From Aphanomyces cochlioides (lineage: Eukaryota; Oomycota; Saprolegniomycetes; Saprolegniales; Verrucalvaceae): a stretch of 64,000 nt of DNA. The stretch is taken from contig JAHQRK010000026.1 in assembly GCA_019828595.1 (NCBI GenBank), positions 496,001-560,000 on the forward strand, written 5' to 3'. This document shows, piece after piece, positions 30,701-41,530 of the stretch. The position numbers and the translations under genes were made by a program. Within the stretch, counting starts at the first letter, position 1; each line of letters opens with the position of its first letter. Under the pieces are notes generated by a model. That model searched no databases and was not told the DNA's origin. It saw only the letters and a list, made by a program, of their open reading frames with translations.

Positions 30701-31758
30701 TTCCCCTTTGGCACAACTCGTATCTGCCTGGACTCGAAGACCTATACGATCAGTGCTCTACATCGACGCAAGACCAAGCCAATGTAGTGGCTTCGCTTCA
30801 CATCACGAAGTTGTCGCATTTGTTGACTCCGTGTCAGCGAGTTTGGCCAGCTTCGATCTTGTTCGACAAAATCAACCGTGCCTGCCGCCAAGCCAATTTT
30901 GTCCCTCCAACGAAACAATGGATCTCAATCTTGGTGACCAAGTTATCACGATTGTTTGAGATTGTTTCTGAAGAGGATGCTCCCGTGTTCCACTTGCCGA
31001 CGCCTAGCTCTGAATGGATGGAATGGCACTGGATGATTCACCCTGACTCGAGTCCGATCTTGTTGGCGTTTGCGACTTCGAAATCGGCTAAGATCAGAGC
31101 TTCTCCAGCTGTCAGCTCGTCCATTCTTCCTACCAAGCATCTCAACCTGCCATCCAACTTTTACGAAGACCCCAAGCGCCTTACCCAACTTGCCGCCTTC
31201 CTCCAACCCGACCACATTCTCCCTCGATATGGAGAGTTCATTTTCAAGACCCTTCTCCGCGCCAACGCCATGCAATATCTGTTTCAGTACCAAGACCCCA
31301 AGCCGACGTGTGTCTTCTGTCGTGTCAATGAGACGTACGAGCATTTCCTGTTCTCTTGTGGATATGGTCAATCTGTTTGGTATTTCTTCAAGACAATCCA
31401 GCGACTGCTCGAGTGTTCCTTTCCGTCCACGTGTCTGGAAATGTTCTACGAGACGCCCAAGCCGTCCGATGGGTACTACATCCGTGGCTATCTGAAGATC
31501 TGGTCGATTGTCCGAGCCTGCGTGTATTATCAAATATGGCTCCAACGTGCCGATCGCACCTTTCGACCCGACCTCACAGCGAAGAGTCCGATGGAAGTTG
31601 CCATTCATGCTGCCTCTTTGATCAAGCTACATCTACAACAGCTCCTGGTTGATCTCCCTCTCAAGAAGGGATACACCAAGGTATTCAATGTGCTCAAGCA
31701 TCTATCTTCGGACCCCTGGTTACGTCAACACATCATTCCTAACAGCGTCGTTTCATGA
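27703..31758 (+). CDS. LINE ORF2 polyprotein (APE-RT-zinc finger, 1351 aa), intact, in E6
   Basis: Second complete ORF2 in the window, starting at the same ATG and ending at the same TGA as E1. All endonuclease residues (LNTNG, QET, GGDFN, LDYIF, ADH), the RT motifs (LLDFEKAFD, GDPLSP, FADD) and the CX2C...HX4C finger are present. It differs from E1 by scattered substitutions, for example Arg to Cys after NLSPLA and Met for Ile in WHWMIHPD. Because the copy lacks its 5' UTR and most of ORF1, it probably has no promoter of its own except what the spacer may supply. Confidence 0.92.
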   Translation: MIDNNFSDVPTELVDWDPQIISLNTNGFSNSHRYILDKLSSVHDVSFIQETRFRTPCLHDRVAFHWQRITNHEGSLFFEEPIYPEVSTSPATGGLATLIHPHSPLKNATQVPHDNPVLRGRYLQVRCTLGPLTVVLHNIYAPAAFQQRASYFEELPRDFPPHALHIVGGDFNCTLNKDLDSLRPSTSTMAGTLQLEQWMHSLSLVDLFRRQNPVARTFTSPTLTNRLDYIFCSSTLAGLRHWKATHMPHVPQADHVACRIITKRQTLRHGSGSWKAPTWLLRLPRAAEIVHGCLDRFLDKSPTFHNISKAYDMMVNDIRSQLKEFHSQRLEKQRLPLKKLAVEIASLLQVPNMRQDSVLVDRVRYLQKQIHELQDRDKQFRQDQAFQLHLYKAERSSKFHFMSPVPTPLKKTVFKELVDVNGNVVSNQQGMSDVLVDYYKDLFAAPEVQRSGDEVSSFLTPLTRHKQLPEQAQKELSAPLRANEFYHAIRHSSSNSAPGPNALPFEVLKLAPHKWSLVLELLFTHQLHSHPRLTPMQLVSTLVLLHKKGPKSQAKNYRPISLLNTDVKILTSILAYRLQRHIRHIIHPDQQGFIRRSNIQTNIARLDDMLHHIKLHSPSSMVALLDFEKAFDRVDHAYLLRVLRHYGFPETFVDMVRVLYSGRKSRILVNGFLSKPVHISRGVLQGDPLSPLLFVIALEPMCQLLRQHSNYGIKCGDRYHTGSYFADDSQLYAANETCLHRQLALVQTFCDKSGFRLNVDKTQILTYSQLNGNLASLQVTSDSPVKALGILVAPNLSPLACFNYVFEKFVARLSLWLYKARTMAGKVTILQSICLPVLWYQLAFVPADKDLAKKIDKAMLQFMHGEEINPSSSVHGLRLIKKEIIFMPKKSGGLGLHHALALWQQHNRSVMIRCIQAITTPPRKSAMSAWITPGYTLLEKTFHPWGSPRDLLLANGSSAFIRQLYKNPNITPMWKALLSSWFESRWTPYGCPNHISSLDVPLWHNSYLPGLEDLYDQCSTSTQDQANVVASLHITKLSHLLTPCQRVWPASILFDKINRACRQANFVPPTKQWISILVTKLSRLFEIVSEEDAPVFHLPTPSSEWMEWHWMIHPDSSPILLAFATSKSAKIRASPAVSSSILPTKHLNLPSNFYEDPKRLTQLAAFLQPDHILPRYGEFIFKTLLRANAMQYLFQYQDPKPTCVFCRVNETYEHFLFSCGYGQSVWYFFKTIQRLLECSFPSTCLEMFYETPKPSDGYYIRGYLKIWSIVRACVYYQIWLQRADRTFRPDLTAKSPMEVAIHAASLIKLHLQQLLVDLPLKKGYTKVFNVLKHLSSDPWLRQHIIPNSVVS

Positions 31759-31778
31759 GTGAGCTGACGGCTCACTCA
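31756..31778 (+). other. Hairpin overlapping the ORF2 stop codon
   Basis: TGAGTGAGC and GCTCACTCA form a perfect 9-bp stem around the loop TGACG, and the first three bases are the ORF2 stop. E1 has a shortened right arm, and the E8/T1/T2/E10 group has a mismatch (GAGAGAGC), so the stem is not strictly kept. Confidence 0.5.
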
Positions 31779-31884
31779 CTTCATCTCCTGTTCAATGACC
31801 ACTTTGCCATATTCTGTTTTCCAAGTTCTATTTATACAGTACGAGGCAAATTAGTAAGTCATTAGGGCCTTTGCTCAAAAATAA

Positions 31885-31906
31885 GGTTAATACAACTCAT
31901 TTAACC
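31885..31906 (+). other. 3'-terminal stem-loop of the LINE
   Basis: GGTTAA (31885-31890) pairs with TTAACC (31901-31906) around a 10-base loop, the final CC being shared with the target. It is present at every 3' end in the window; E1 has one mismatch. It is a candidate recognition signal for the reverse transcriptase in place of a poly(A) tail. Confidence 0.55.
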
Positions 31907-31919
31907 AGCTTCGATCTTG
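31905..31919 (+). repeat. Target-site duplication of E6, right copy
   Basis: CCAGCTTCGATCTTG, identical to 26892-26906. Confidence 0.9.
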
Positions 31920-32647
31920 TTCGACAAAATCAACCGTGCCTGCCGCCAAGCCAATTTTGTCCCTCCAACGAAACAATGGATCTCAATCTTGGTGACCAAG
32001 TTATCACGATTGTTTGAGATTGTTTCTGAAGAGGATGCTCCCGTGTTCCATTTGCCGACGCCAAGCTCTGAATGGATGGAATGGCACTGGATGATTCACC
32101 CTGACTCGAGTCCGATCTTGTTGGCGTTTGCGACTTCGAAATCGGCTAAGATCAGAGCTTCTCCAGCTGTCAGCTCGTCCATTCTTCCTACCAAGCATCT
32201 CAACCTGCCATCCAACTTTTACGAAGACCCCAAGCGCCTTACCCAACTTGCCGCCTTCCTCCAACCCGACCACATTCTCCCTCGATATGGAGAGTTCATT
32301 TTCAAGACCCTTCTCCGCGCCAACGCCATGCAATATCTGTTTCAGTACCAAGACCCCAAGCCGACGTGTGTCTTCTGTCGTGTCAATGAGACGTACGAGC
32401 ATTTCCTGTTCTCTTGTGGATATGGTCAATCTGTTTGGTATTTCTTCAAGGCGATCCAGCGACTGCTCGAGTGTTCCTTTCCGTCCACGTGTCTGGAAAT
32501 GTTCTACGAGACGCCCAAGCCGTCCGATGGATATATATCCGTGGCTATCTGAAGATCTGGCCGATTGTCCGAGCCTGCGTGTATTATCAAATATGGCTCC
32601 AACGTGCCGATCGCACCTTTCGACCCGACCTCACAGCGAAGAGTCCG
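31905..32647 (+). pseudogene. LINE ORF2 body P5, distal part with frameshift
   Basis: Continuation of P5 after E6, covering the C-terminal part with the zinc finger. Near 32530 the sequence reads GATGGATATATATCC where E1 has GATGGGTACTACATCC. One base is lost, so reading ends at 32552 (GYISVAI) instead of going on for about 88 residues. The same variant recurs in E8, T1, T2 and E10. At 32647 the sequence jumps back to an upstream part of ORF2 (start of E7). Confidence 0.82.
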
Positions 32648-33649
32648 CTGGTGTTGCTGCACAAGAAAGGCCCCAAGTCACAAGCCAAGAACTATCGGCC
32701 CATTAGCCTACTCAACACGGATGTGAAAATCCTGACGAGTATTCTGGCTTATCGACTTCAGCGCCACATTCGACACATCATCCACCCGGACCAGCAAGGC
32801 TTTATCCGTCGAAGCAATATCCAAACCAATATTGCACGACTGGATGACATGCTGCACCACATCAAACTACACAGTCCGTCCTCGATGGTGGCACTGCTTG
32901 ACTTTGAGAAAGCTTTTGATCGCGTGGACCACGCGTACTTGCTCCGCGTCCTCCGTCACTATGGCTTTCCCGAAACCTTTGTTGACATGGTTCGCGTACT
33001 GTACTCGGGCCGCAAGTCTCGCATCTTGGTGAACGGCTTCTTGTCCAAGCCAGTTCACATCTCACGCGGTGTGTTGCAAGGTGATCCACTGTCGCCACTT
33101 CTGTTTGTGATCGCTTTGGAACCGATGTGCCAACTCCTACGGCAACACTCCAACTATGGCATCAAGTGTGGGGATCGCTACCACACTGGGAGTTACTTTG
33201 CCGACGACTCGCAACTCTATGCGGCAAATGAGACGTGCCTCCATCGGCAGCTTGCATTGGTTCAAACCTTTTGCGACAAGTCTGGTTTCCGACTCAACGT
33301 AGACAAGACCCAAATTCTGACCTACAGCCAGTTGAATGGGAACCTTGCCTCACTACAAGTTACTTCCGACAGTCCCGTGAAGGCTCTTGGTATCTTGGTT
33401 GCGCCCAATCTTTCTCCATTGGCATGTTTCAATTACGTGTTTGAGAAGTTTGTGGCTCGCTTGTCTTTGTGGCTCTACAAGGCTCGAACCATGGCCGGAA
33501 AAGTCACTATCCTGCACAGCATATGTCTGCCTGTGTTATGGTACCAACTGGCTTTTGTCCCTGCCGACAAAGACCTGGCCAAAAAGATCGACAAGGCCAT
33601 GCTTCAATTTATGCATGGTGAAGAAATCAACCCATCCTCCTCTGTCCAT
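32648..33649 (+). pseudogene. LINE ORF2 fragment E7 (residues about 542-876)
   Basis: Starts at LVLLHKKGP after GAAGAGTCCG, so it repeats RT sequence upstream of where P5 had arrived. It contains the RT core including FADD and is open. It stops at NPSSSVH, where E8 begins after another backward jump. No 3' end or TSD of its own is present, so it is either a nested insertion that lost its end by recombination or part of a tandem duplication. Confidence 0.78.
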
Positions 33650-36132
33650 TCTGGCTTATCGACTCCAGCGCCACATTCGACACATCATCCACCCGGACCA
33701 GCAAGGCTTTATCCGTCGAAGCAATATCCAAACCAATATTGCACGACTGGATGACATGCTGTACCACATCAAACTACACAGTCCGTCCTCGATGGTGGCA
33801 CTGCTTGACTTTGAGAAAGCTTTTGATCGCGTGGACCACGCGTACTTGCTCCGCGTCCTCCGTCACTATGGCTTTCCCGAAACCTTTGTTGACATGGTTC
33901 GCGTACTGTACTCGGGCCGCAAGTCTCGCATCTTGGTGAACGGCTTCTTGTCCAAGCCAGTTCACATCTCACGCGGTGTGTTGCAAGGTGATCCACTGTC
34001 GCCACTTCTGTTTGTGATCGCTTTGGAACCGATGTGCCAACTCCTATGGCAACACTCCAACTATGGCATCAAGTGTGGGGATCGCTACCACACTGGGAGT
34101 TACTTTGCCGACGACTCGCAACTCTATGCGGCAAATGAGACGTGCCTCCATCGGCAGCTTGCATTGGTTCAAACCTTTTGCGACAAGTCTGGTTTCCGAC
34201 TCAACGTAGACAAGACCCAAATTCTGACCTACAGCCAGTTGAATGGGAACCTTGCCTCACTACAAGTTACTTCCGACAGTCCCGTGAAGGCTCTTGGTAT
34301 CTTGGTTGCGCCCAATCTTTCTCCATTGGCACGTTTCAATTACGTGTTTGAGAAGTTTGTGGCTCGCTTGTCTTTGTGGCTCTACAAGGCTCGAACCATG
34401 GCCGGAAAAGTCACTATCCTGCACAGCATATGTCTGCCTGTGTTATGGTACCAACTGGCTTTTGTCCCTGCCGACAAAGACCTGGCCAAAAAGATCGACA
34501 AGGCCATGCTTCAATTTATGCATGGTGAAGAAATCAACCCATCCTCCTCTGTCCATGGCCTCCGTTTGATCAAAAAGGAGATCATATTCATGCCGAAGAA
34601 GTCCGGTGGCTTAGGCCTGCACCATGCACTTGCTTTATGGCAACAACACAACCGCTCTGTCATGATCAGATGCATTCAAGCCATCACCACCCCACCCCGC
34701 AAGTCTGCCATGTCCGCCTGGATTACGCCGGGCTATACTCTCCTCGAGAAGGCTTTTCATCCATGGGGTTCCCCCCGAGATCTCCTCTTGGCAAATGGCT
34801 CTTCTGCATTCATCAGACAACTGTACAAGAATCCCAATATCACTCCAATGTGGAAAGCCTTATTGAGTAGCTGGTTTGAATCCCGCTGGACTCCGTACGG
34901 CTGTCCAAATCACATCTCATCTTTGGATGTTCCCCTTTGGCACAACTCGTATCTGCCTGGACTCGAAGACCTATACGATCAGTGCTCTACATCGACGCAA
35001 GACCAAGCCAATGTATTGGCTTCGCTTCACATCACGAAGTTGTCGCATTTGTTGACTCCGTGTCAGCGAGTTTGGCCAGCTTCGATCTTGTTCGACAAAA
35101 TCAACCGTGCCTGCCGCCAAGCCAATTTTGTCCCTCCAACGAAACAATGGATCTCAATCTTGGTGACCAAGTTATCACGATTGTTTGAGATTGTTTCTGA
35201 AGAGGATGCTCCCGTGTTCCACTTGCCGACGCCTAGCTCTGAATGGATGGAATGGCACTGGATGATTCACCCTGACTCGAGTCCGATCTTGTTGGCGTTT
35301 GCGACTTCGAAATCGGCTAAGATCAGAGCTTCTCCAGCTGTCAGCTCGTCCATTCTTCCTACCAAGCATCTCAACCTGCCATCCAACTTTTACGAAGACC
35401 CCAAGCGCCTTACCCAACTTGCCGCCTTCCTCCAACCCGACCACATTCTCCCTCGATATGGAGAGTTCATTTTCAAGACCCTTCTCCGCGCCAACGCCAT
35501 GCAATATCTGTTTCAGTACCAAGACCCCAAGCCGACGTGTGTCTTCTGTCGTGTCAATGAGACGTACGAGCATTTCCTGTTCTCTTGTGGATATGGTCAA
35601 TCTGTTTGGTATTTCTTCAAGGCGATCCAGCGACTGCTCGAGTGTTCCTTTCCGTCCACGTGTCTGGAAATGTTCTACGAGACGCCCAAGCCGTCCGATG
35701 GATATATATCCGTGGCTATCTGAAGATCTGGCCGATTGTCCGAGCCTGCGTGTATTATCAAATATGGCTCCAACGTGCCGATCGCACCTTTCGACCCGAC
35801 CTCACAGCGAAGAGTCCGATGGAAGTTGCCATTCATGCTGCCTCTTTGATCAAGCTACATCTACAACAGCTCCTGGTTGATCTCCCTCTCAAGAAGGGAT
35901 ACACCAAGGTATTCAATGTGCTCAAGCATCTATCTTCGGACCACTGGTTACGTCAACACATCATTCCTAACAGCGTCGTTTCATGAGAGAGCTGACGGCT
36001 CACTCACATCATCTCCTGTCCAATGACCACTTTGCCATATTCTGTTTTCCAAGTTCTATTTATACAGTACGAGGCAAATTAGTAAGTCATTAGGGCCTTT
36101 GCTCAAAAATAAGGTTAATACAACTCATTTAA
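33650..36132 (+). pseudogene. LINE fragment E8: ORF2 from residue about 573 to the 3' end, frameshifted
   Basis: Begins TCTGGCTTATCG, joined to E7 with a 2-base overlap. It runs through the RT core, thumb and zinc finger to the 3' UTR. It has the GYISVAI frameshift at about 35698, so the last 88 codons lie in another frame (to 35986). The 3' UTR 35987-36132 carries GAGAGAGC and TCCTGTCC variants shared with T1. The following CC then opens a repeat of its own distal 2.14 kb. Confidence 0.82.
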
Positions 36133-38272
36133 CCACTGTCGCCACTTCTGTTTGTGATCGCTTTGGAACCGATGTGCCAACTCCTACGGCATCACTCCAA
36201 CTATGGCATCAAGTGTGGGGATCGCTACCACACTGGGAGTTACTTTGCCGACGACTCGCAACTCTATGCGGCAAATGAGACGTGCCTCCATCGGCAGCTT
36301 GCATTGGTTCAAACCTTTTGCGACAAGTCTGGTTTCCGACTCAACGTAGACAAGACCCAAATTCTGACCTACAGCCAGTTGAATGGGAACCTTGCCTCAC
36401 TACAAGTTACTTCCGACAGTCCCGTGAAGGCTCTTGGTATCTTGGTTGCGCCCAATCTTTCTCCATTGGCACGTTTCAATTACGTGTTTGAGAAGTTTGT
36501 GGCTCGCTTGTCTTTGTGGCTCTACAAGGCTCGAACCATGGCCGGAAAAGTCACTATCCTGCAAAGCATATGTCTGCCTGTGTTATGGTACCAACTGGCT
36601 TTTGTCCCTGCCGACAAAGACCTGGCCAAAAAGATCGACAAGGCCATGCTTCAATTTATGCATGGTGAAGAAATCAACCCATCCTCCTCTGTCCATGGCC
36701 TCCGTTTGATCAAAAAGGAGATCATATTCATGCCGAAGAAGTCCGGTGGCTTAGGCCTGCACCATGCACTTGCTTTATGGCAACAACACAACCGCTCTGT
36801 CATGATCAGATGCATTCAAGCCATCACCACCCCACCCCGCAAGTCTGCCATGTCCGCCTGGATTACGCCGGGCTATACTCTCCTCGAGAAGGCTTTTCAT
36901 CCATGGGGTTCCCCCCGAGATCTCCTCTTGGCAAATGGCTCTTCTGCATTCATCAGACAACTGTACAAGAATCCCAATATCACTCCAATGTGGAAAGCCT
37001 TATTGAGTAGCTGGTTTGAATCCCGCTGGACTCCGTACGGCTGTCCAAATCACATCTCATCTTTGGATGTTCCCCTTTGGCACAACTCGTATCTGCCTGG
37101 ACTCGAAGACCTATACGATCAGTGCTCTACATCGACGCAAGACCAAGCCAATGTATTGGCTTCGCTTCACATCACGAAGTTGTCGCATTTGTTGACTCCG
37201 TGTCAGCGAGTTTGGCCAGCTTCGATCTTGTTCGACAAAATCAACCGTGCCTGCCGCCAAGCCAATTTTGTCCCTCCAACGAAACAATGGATCTCAATCT
37301 TGGTGACCAAGTTATCACGATTGTTTGAGATTGTTTCTGAAGAGGATGCTCCCGTGTTCCACTTGCCGACGCCTAGCTCTGAATGGATGGAATGGCACTG
37401 GATGATTCACCCTGACTCGAGTCCGATCTTGTTGGCGTTTGCGACTTCGAAATCGGCTAAGATCAGAGCTTCTCCAGCTGTCAGCTCGTCCATTCTTCCT
37501 ACCAAGCATCTCAACCTGCCATCCAACTTTTACGAAGACCCCAAGCGCCTTACCCAACTTGCCGCCTTCCTCCAACCCGACCACATTCTCCCTCGATATG
37601 GAGAGTTCATTTTCAAGACCCTTCTCCGCGCCAACGCCATGCAATATCTGTTTCAGTACCAAGACCCCAAGCCGACGTGTGTCTTCTGTCGTGTCAATGA
37701 GACGTACGAGCATTTCCTGTTCTCTTGTGGATATGGTCAATCTGTTTGGTATTTCTTCAAGGCGATCCAGCGACTGCTCGAGTGTTCCTTTCCGTCCACG
37801 TGTCTGGAAATGTTCTACGAGACGCCCAAGCCGTCCGATGGATATATATCCGTGGCTATCTGAAGATCTGGCCGATTGTCCGAGCCTGCGTGTATTATCA
37901 AATATGGCTCCAACGTGCCGATCGCACCTTTCGACCCGACCTCACAGCGAAGAGTCCGATGGAAGTTGCCATTCATGCTGCCTCTTTGATCAAGCTACAT
38001 CTACAACAGCTCCTGGTTGATCTCCCTCTCAAGAAGGGATACACCAAGGTATTCAATGTGCTCAAGCATCTATCTTCGGACCACTGGTTACGTCAACACA
38101 TCATTCCTAACAGCGTCGTTTCATGAGAGAGCTGACGGCTCACTCACATCATCTCCTGTCCAATGACCACTTTGCCATATTCTGTTTTCCAAGTTCTATT
38201 TATACAGTACGAGGCAAACTAGTAAGTCATTAGGGCCTTTGCTCAAAAATAAGGTTAATACAACTCATTTAA
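36133..38272 (+). pseudogene. LINE tandem copy T1 (ORF2 3' part and 3' UTR)
   Basis: Starts in the middle of RT motif B/C sequence directly after a LINE 3' end. It includes FADD, the zinc finger, the GYISVAI frameshift (reading ends at 37863) and the 3' UTR. It differs from E8 by very few bases, for example CGGCATCAC instead of CGGCAACAC. It has no start of its own. Confidence 0.82.
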
Positions 38273-40411
38273 CCACTGTCGCCACTTCTGTTTGTGATCG
38301 CTTTGGAACCGATGTGCCAACTCCTACGGCAACACTCCAACTATGGCATCAAGTGTGGGGATCGCTACCACACTGGGAGTTACTTTGCCGACGACTCGCA
38401 ACTCTATGCGGCAAATGAGACGTGCCTCCATCGGCAGCTTGCATTGGTTCAAACCTTTTGCGACAAGTCTGGTTTCCGACTCAACGTAGACAAGACCCAA
38501 ATTCTGACCTACAGCCAGTTGAATGGGAACCTTGCCTCACTACAAGTTACTTCCGACAGTCCCGTGAAGGCTCTTGGTATCTTGGTTGCGCCCAATCTTT
38601 CTCCATTGGCACGTTTCAATTACGTGTTTGAGAAGTTTGTGGCTCGCTTGTCTTTGTGGCTCTACAAGGCTCGAACCATGGCCGGAAAAGTCACTATCCT
38701 GCAAAGCATATGTCTGCCTGTGTTATGGTACCAACTGGCTTTTGTCCCTGCCGACAAAGACCTGGCCAAAAAGATCGACAAGGCCATGCTTCAATTTATG
38801 CATGGTGAAGAAATCAACCCATCCTCCTCTGTCCATGGCCTCCGTTTGATCAAAAAGGAGATCATATTCATGCCGAAGAAGTCCGGTGGCTTAGGCCTGC
38901 ACCATGCACTTGCTTTATGGCAACAACACAACCGCTCTGTCATGATCAGATGCATTCAAGCCATCACCACCCCACCCCGCAAGTCTGCCATGTCCGCCTG
39001 GATTACGCCGGGCTATACTCTCCTCGAGAAGGCTTTTCATCCATGGGGTTCCCCCCGAGATCTCCTCTTGGCAAATGGCTCTTCTGCATTCATCAGACAA
39101 CTGTACAAGAATCCCAATATCACTCCAATGTGGAAAGCCTTATTGAGTAGCTGGTTTGAATCCCGCTGGACTCCGTACGGCTGTCCAAATCACATCTCAT
39201 CTTTGGATGTTCCCCTTTGGCACAACTCGTATCTGCCTGGACTCGAAGACCTATACGATCAGTGCTCTACATCGACGCAAGACCAAGCCAATGTATTGGC
39301 TTCGCTTCACATCACGAAGTTGTCGCATTTGTTGACTCCGTGTCAGCGAGTTTGGCCAGCTTCGATCTTGTTCGACAAAATCAACCGTGCCTGCCGCCAA
39401 GCCAATTTTGTCCCTCCAACGAAACAATGGATCTCAATCTTGGTGACCAAGTTATCACGATTGTTTGAGATTGTTTCTGAAGAGGATGCTCCCGTGTTCC
39501 ACTTGCCGACGCCTAGCTCTGAATGGATGGAATGGCACTGGATGATTCACCCTGACTCGAGTCCGATCTTGTTGGCGTTTGCGCTTCGAAATCGGCTAAG
39601 ATCAGAGCTTCTCCAGCTGTCAGCTCGTCCATTCTTCCTACCAAGCATCTCAACCTGCCATCCAACTTTTACGAAGACCCCAAGCGCCTTACCCAACTTG
39701 CCGCCTTCCTCCAACCCGACCACATTCTCCCTCGATATGGAGAGTTCATTTTCAAGACCCTTCTCCGCGCCAACGCCATGCAATATCTGTTTCAGTACCA
39801 AGACCCCAAGCCGACGTGTGTCTTCTGTCGTGTCAATGAGACGTACGAGCATTTCCTGTTCTCTTGTGGATATGGTCAATCTGTTTGGTATTTCTTCAAG
39901 GCGATCCAGCGACTGCTCGAGTGTTCCTTTCCGTCCACGTGTCTGGAAATGTTCTACGAGACGCCCAAGCCGTCCGATGGATATATATCCGTGGCTATCT
40001 GAAGATCTGGCCGATTGTCCGAGCCTGCGTGTATTATCAAATATGGCTCCAACGTGCCGATCGCACCTTTCGACCCGACCTCACAGCGAAGAGTCCGATG
40101 GAAGTTGCCATTCATGCTGCCTCTTTGATCAAGCTACATCTACAACAGCTCCTGGTTGATCTCCCTCTCAAGAAGGGATACACCAAGGTATTCAATGTGC
40201 TCAAGCATCTATCTTCGGACCACTGGTTACGTCAACACATCATTCCTAACAGCGTCGTTTCATGAGAGAGCTGACGGCTCACTCACATCATCTCCTGTTC
40301 AATGACCACATTGCCATATTCTGTTTTGCAAGTTCTATTTATACAGTACGAGGCAAATTAGTAAGTCATTAGGGCCTTTCCTCAAAAATAAGGTTAATAC
40401 AACTCATTTAA
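38273..40411 (+). pseudogene. LINE tandem copy T2 (ORF2 3' part and 3' UTR), extra frameshift
   Basis: Like T1, but one base is missing at 39583 (TTTGCGCTTCG instead of TTTGCGACTTCG), which moves reading into another frame that stays open to 40159. The GYISVAI variant follows. The 3' UTR has private changes (ACATTGCC, TTTTGCAAG, CTTTCCTC). Its 3' end is followed by CC and ORF1 sequence of E10. Confidence 0.82.
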
Positions 40412-40413
40412 CC

Positions 40414-41452
40414 GTCGGGTCAGCCTTTTGTCGTCGTGTTTCAGCACAAGATCGCTGCTCTGAACAAGACATTGCCTCCGTCGATTGTTTCACGACGTGC
40501 AGAGGCCAAGGCTGAAAAAGCGAAGGCAAAAGCGGCCAAGGCAGCGGCAAAATCTCCTCCGTCAGGAGAAAAAGAACCTGAACATGATGGAGACGATCAT
40601 GATCAAGACCCTGGAACAAATGCGGAAGGCGAGGCCGACTCAACTGAGGCATCTGGAGATGGTCAAGATGAACAACCACAGCCAACAGCTCCTTCTCATG
40701 GCTCTGATGTCGATATGTCTGGTGACAGCGATCCCCCTAACAACAATGGACAAGACAAACAACAAGAAGATGTGGAAATGTCTACCAACGAATCGCCCGC
40801 TCTTGCTCCACCAAGTGAGCTCGAATTGGCGAAGAAGATCATTCGAGATAAGAAAGTCGAAGGCAGTATCACCGAATGTCAACGCATTTTGCGAGATGAC
40901 CCTCAGCTGGTTGCACATGCTATGTACGCACAAGATGAAGACCTCAGTTTGTTTCAGTCACTTGTTGCAACCAAGACTATTGAGCGCAAGATGGCTTTGT
41001 TAAAAGCTCAAGGCAAGCCTCACAACTACAAACATCACGTCAACTTCATGGCTCAATACAAGATTCACCCGTCAGAAATCTTGGAAGAATTGACCACGGA
41101 CATACCAGAGATCAAGCGCATCCTCTTTGCACTTGCTACGATTGACTTATTCCTCTCAAATCGGGCCCCAGACCTCTACACAAACTCGGAGGCACTGACT
41201 GTTCTATTGAACCAAGAAGCAACAAGATTGCCTGACACCAACTGCTTGACAGACTGGTCGCTGTTTGCTTTGATCGAAAACTTCAGCGACAATCTCGAGA
41301 AGTTCACTTTGCCGGCTCCCGTCTTGTCGGCCATCTCGATGCTCAAAAGCATCACCAACAATTACCACATCGACGAGCTCTGCAGCAAAGCTCACCACTC
41401 CATGAACGCCGACGAAATTGATCCCCTCGATTTGAAGGACGATCAACTCTAA
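40414..41452 (+). pseudogene. LINE ORF1 fragment with in-frame 264-bp deletion, in E10
   Basis: Covers ORF1 from about residue 580 to the stop. Between AAGTGAGC and TCGAATTGG (near 40819) 264 bp are missing compared with E1 17279-17542. This removes 88 codons, including the proline-rich stretch and the Lys-rich run, but keeps the frame into the helical C-terminus. The N-terminal half is absent. Confidence 0.82.
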
Positions 41453-41530
41453 GGCTTCTATCCCCTGCTTCAATCCATTTCAACCTCCCCTCTGACCCCT
41501 CCATTCTACTCATTTTCATCTGTACTCGTG

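Larger units (their letters stand above)
26907..31904 (+). mobile_element. LINE copy E6, 5'-truncated with matching TSDs
   Basis: Begins inside ORF1 (ATTGGAAGATTC, about residue 774), then has the spacer, an intact ORF2, the 3' UTR and the 3' end CATTTAA, followed by the TSD. It is inserted in ORF2 of P5 in the same orientation. About 2.4 kb is missing at the 5' end. It lacks the frameshift shared by its neighbours P5b, E8, T1, T2 and E10, so it came from a different source copy. Confidence 0.92.
33993..40411 (+). repeat. Three tandem copies of the LINE 3'-terminal 2.14 kb
   Basis: CCACTGTCGCCACTTCTG recurs at 33993, 36133 and 38273, giving periods of 2140 and 2140 bp, and the third copy ends after 2139 bp. 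Each copy runs from the RT motif DPLSP to the LINE 3' end. The first is the distal part of E8; the others are T1 and T2. Confidence 0.88.

Noticed and set aside
33387..35723. A 778-codon frame beginning with a sequence unlike the RT
   Set aside because: The start is a wrong-frame reading of E7 that enters the true ORF2 frame of E8 at the junction. It is not a new fusion gene.
32648..40411. E7, E8, T1 and T2 as independent 5'-truncated LINE insertions
   Set aside because: None has a TSD linking its 5' and 3' ends. Three of the four (E8, T1, T2) share one frameshift (E7 ends before that site), and the 2140-bp period points to tandem duplication, though an original insertion at CCACTGTCGCC probably existed.
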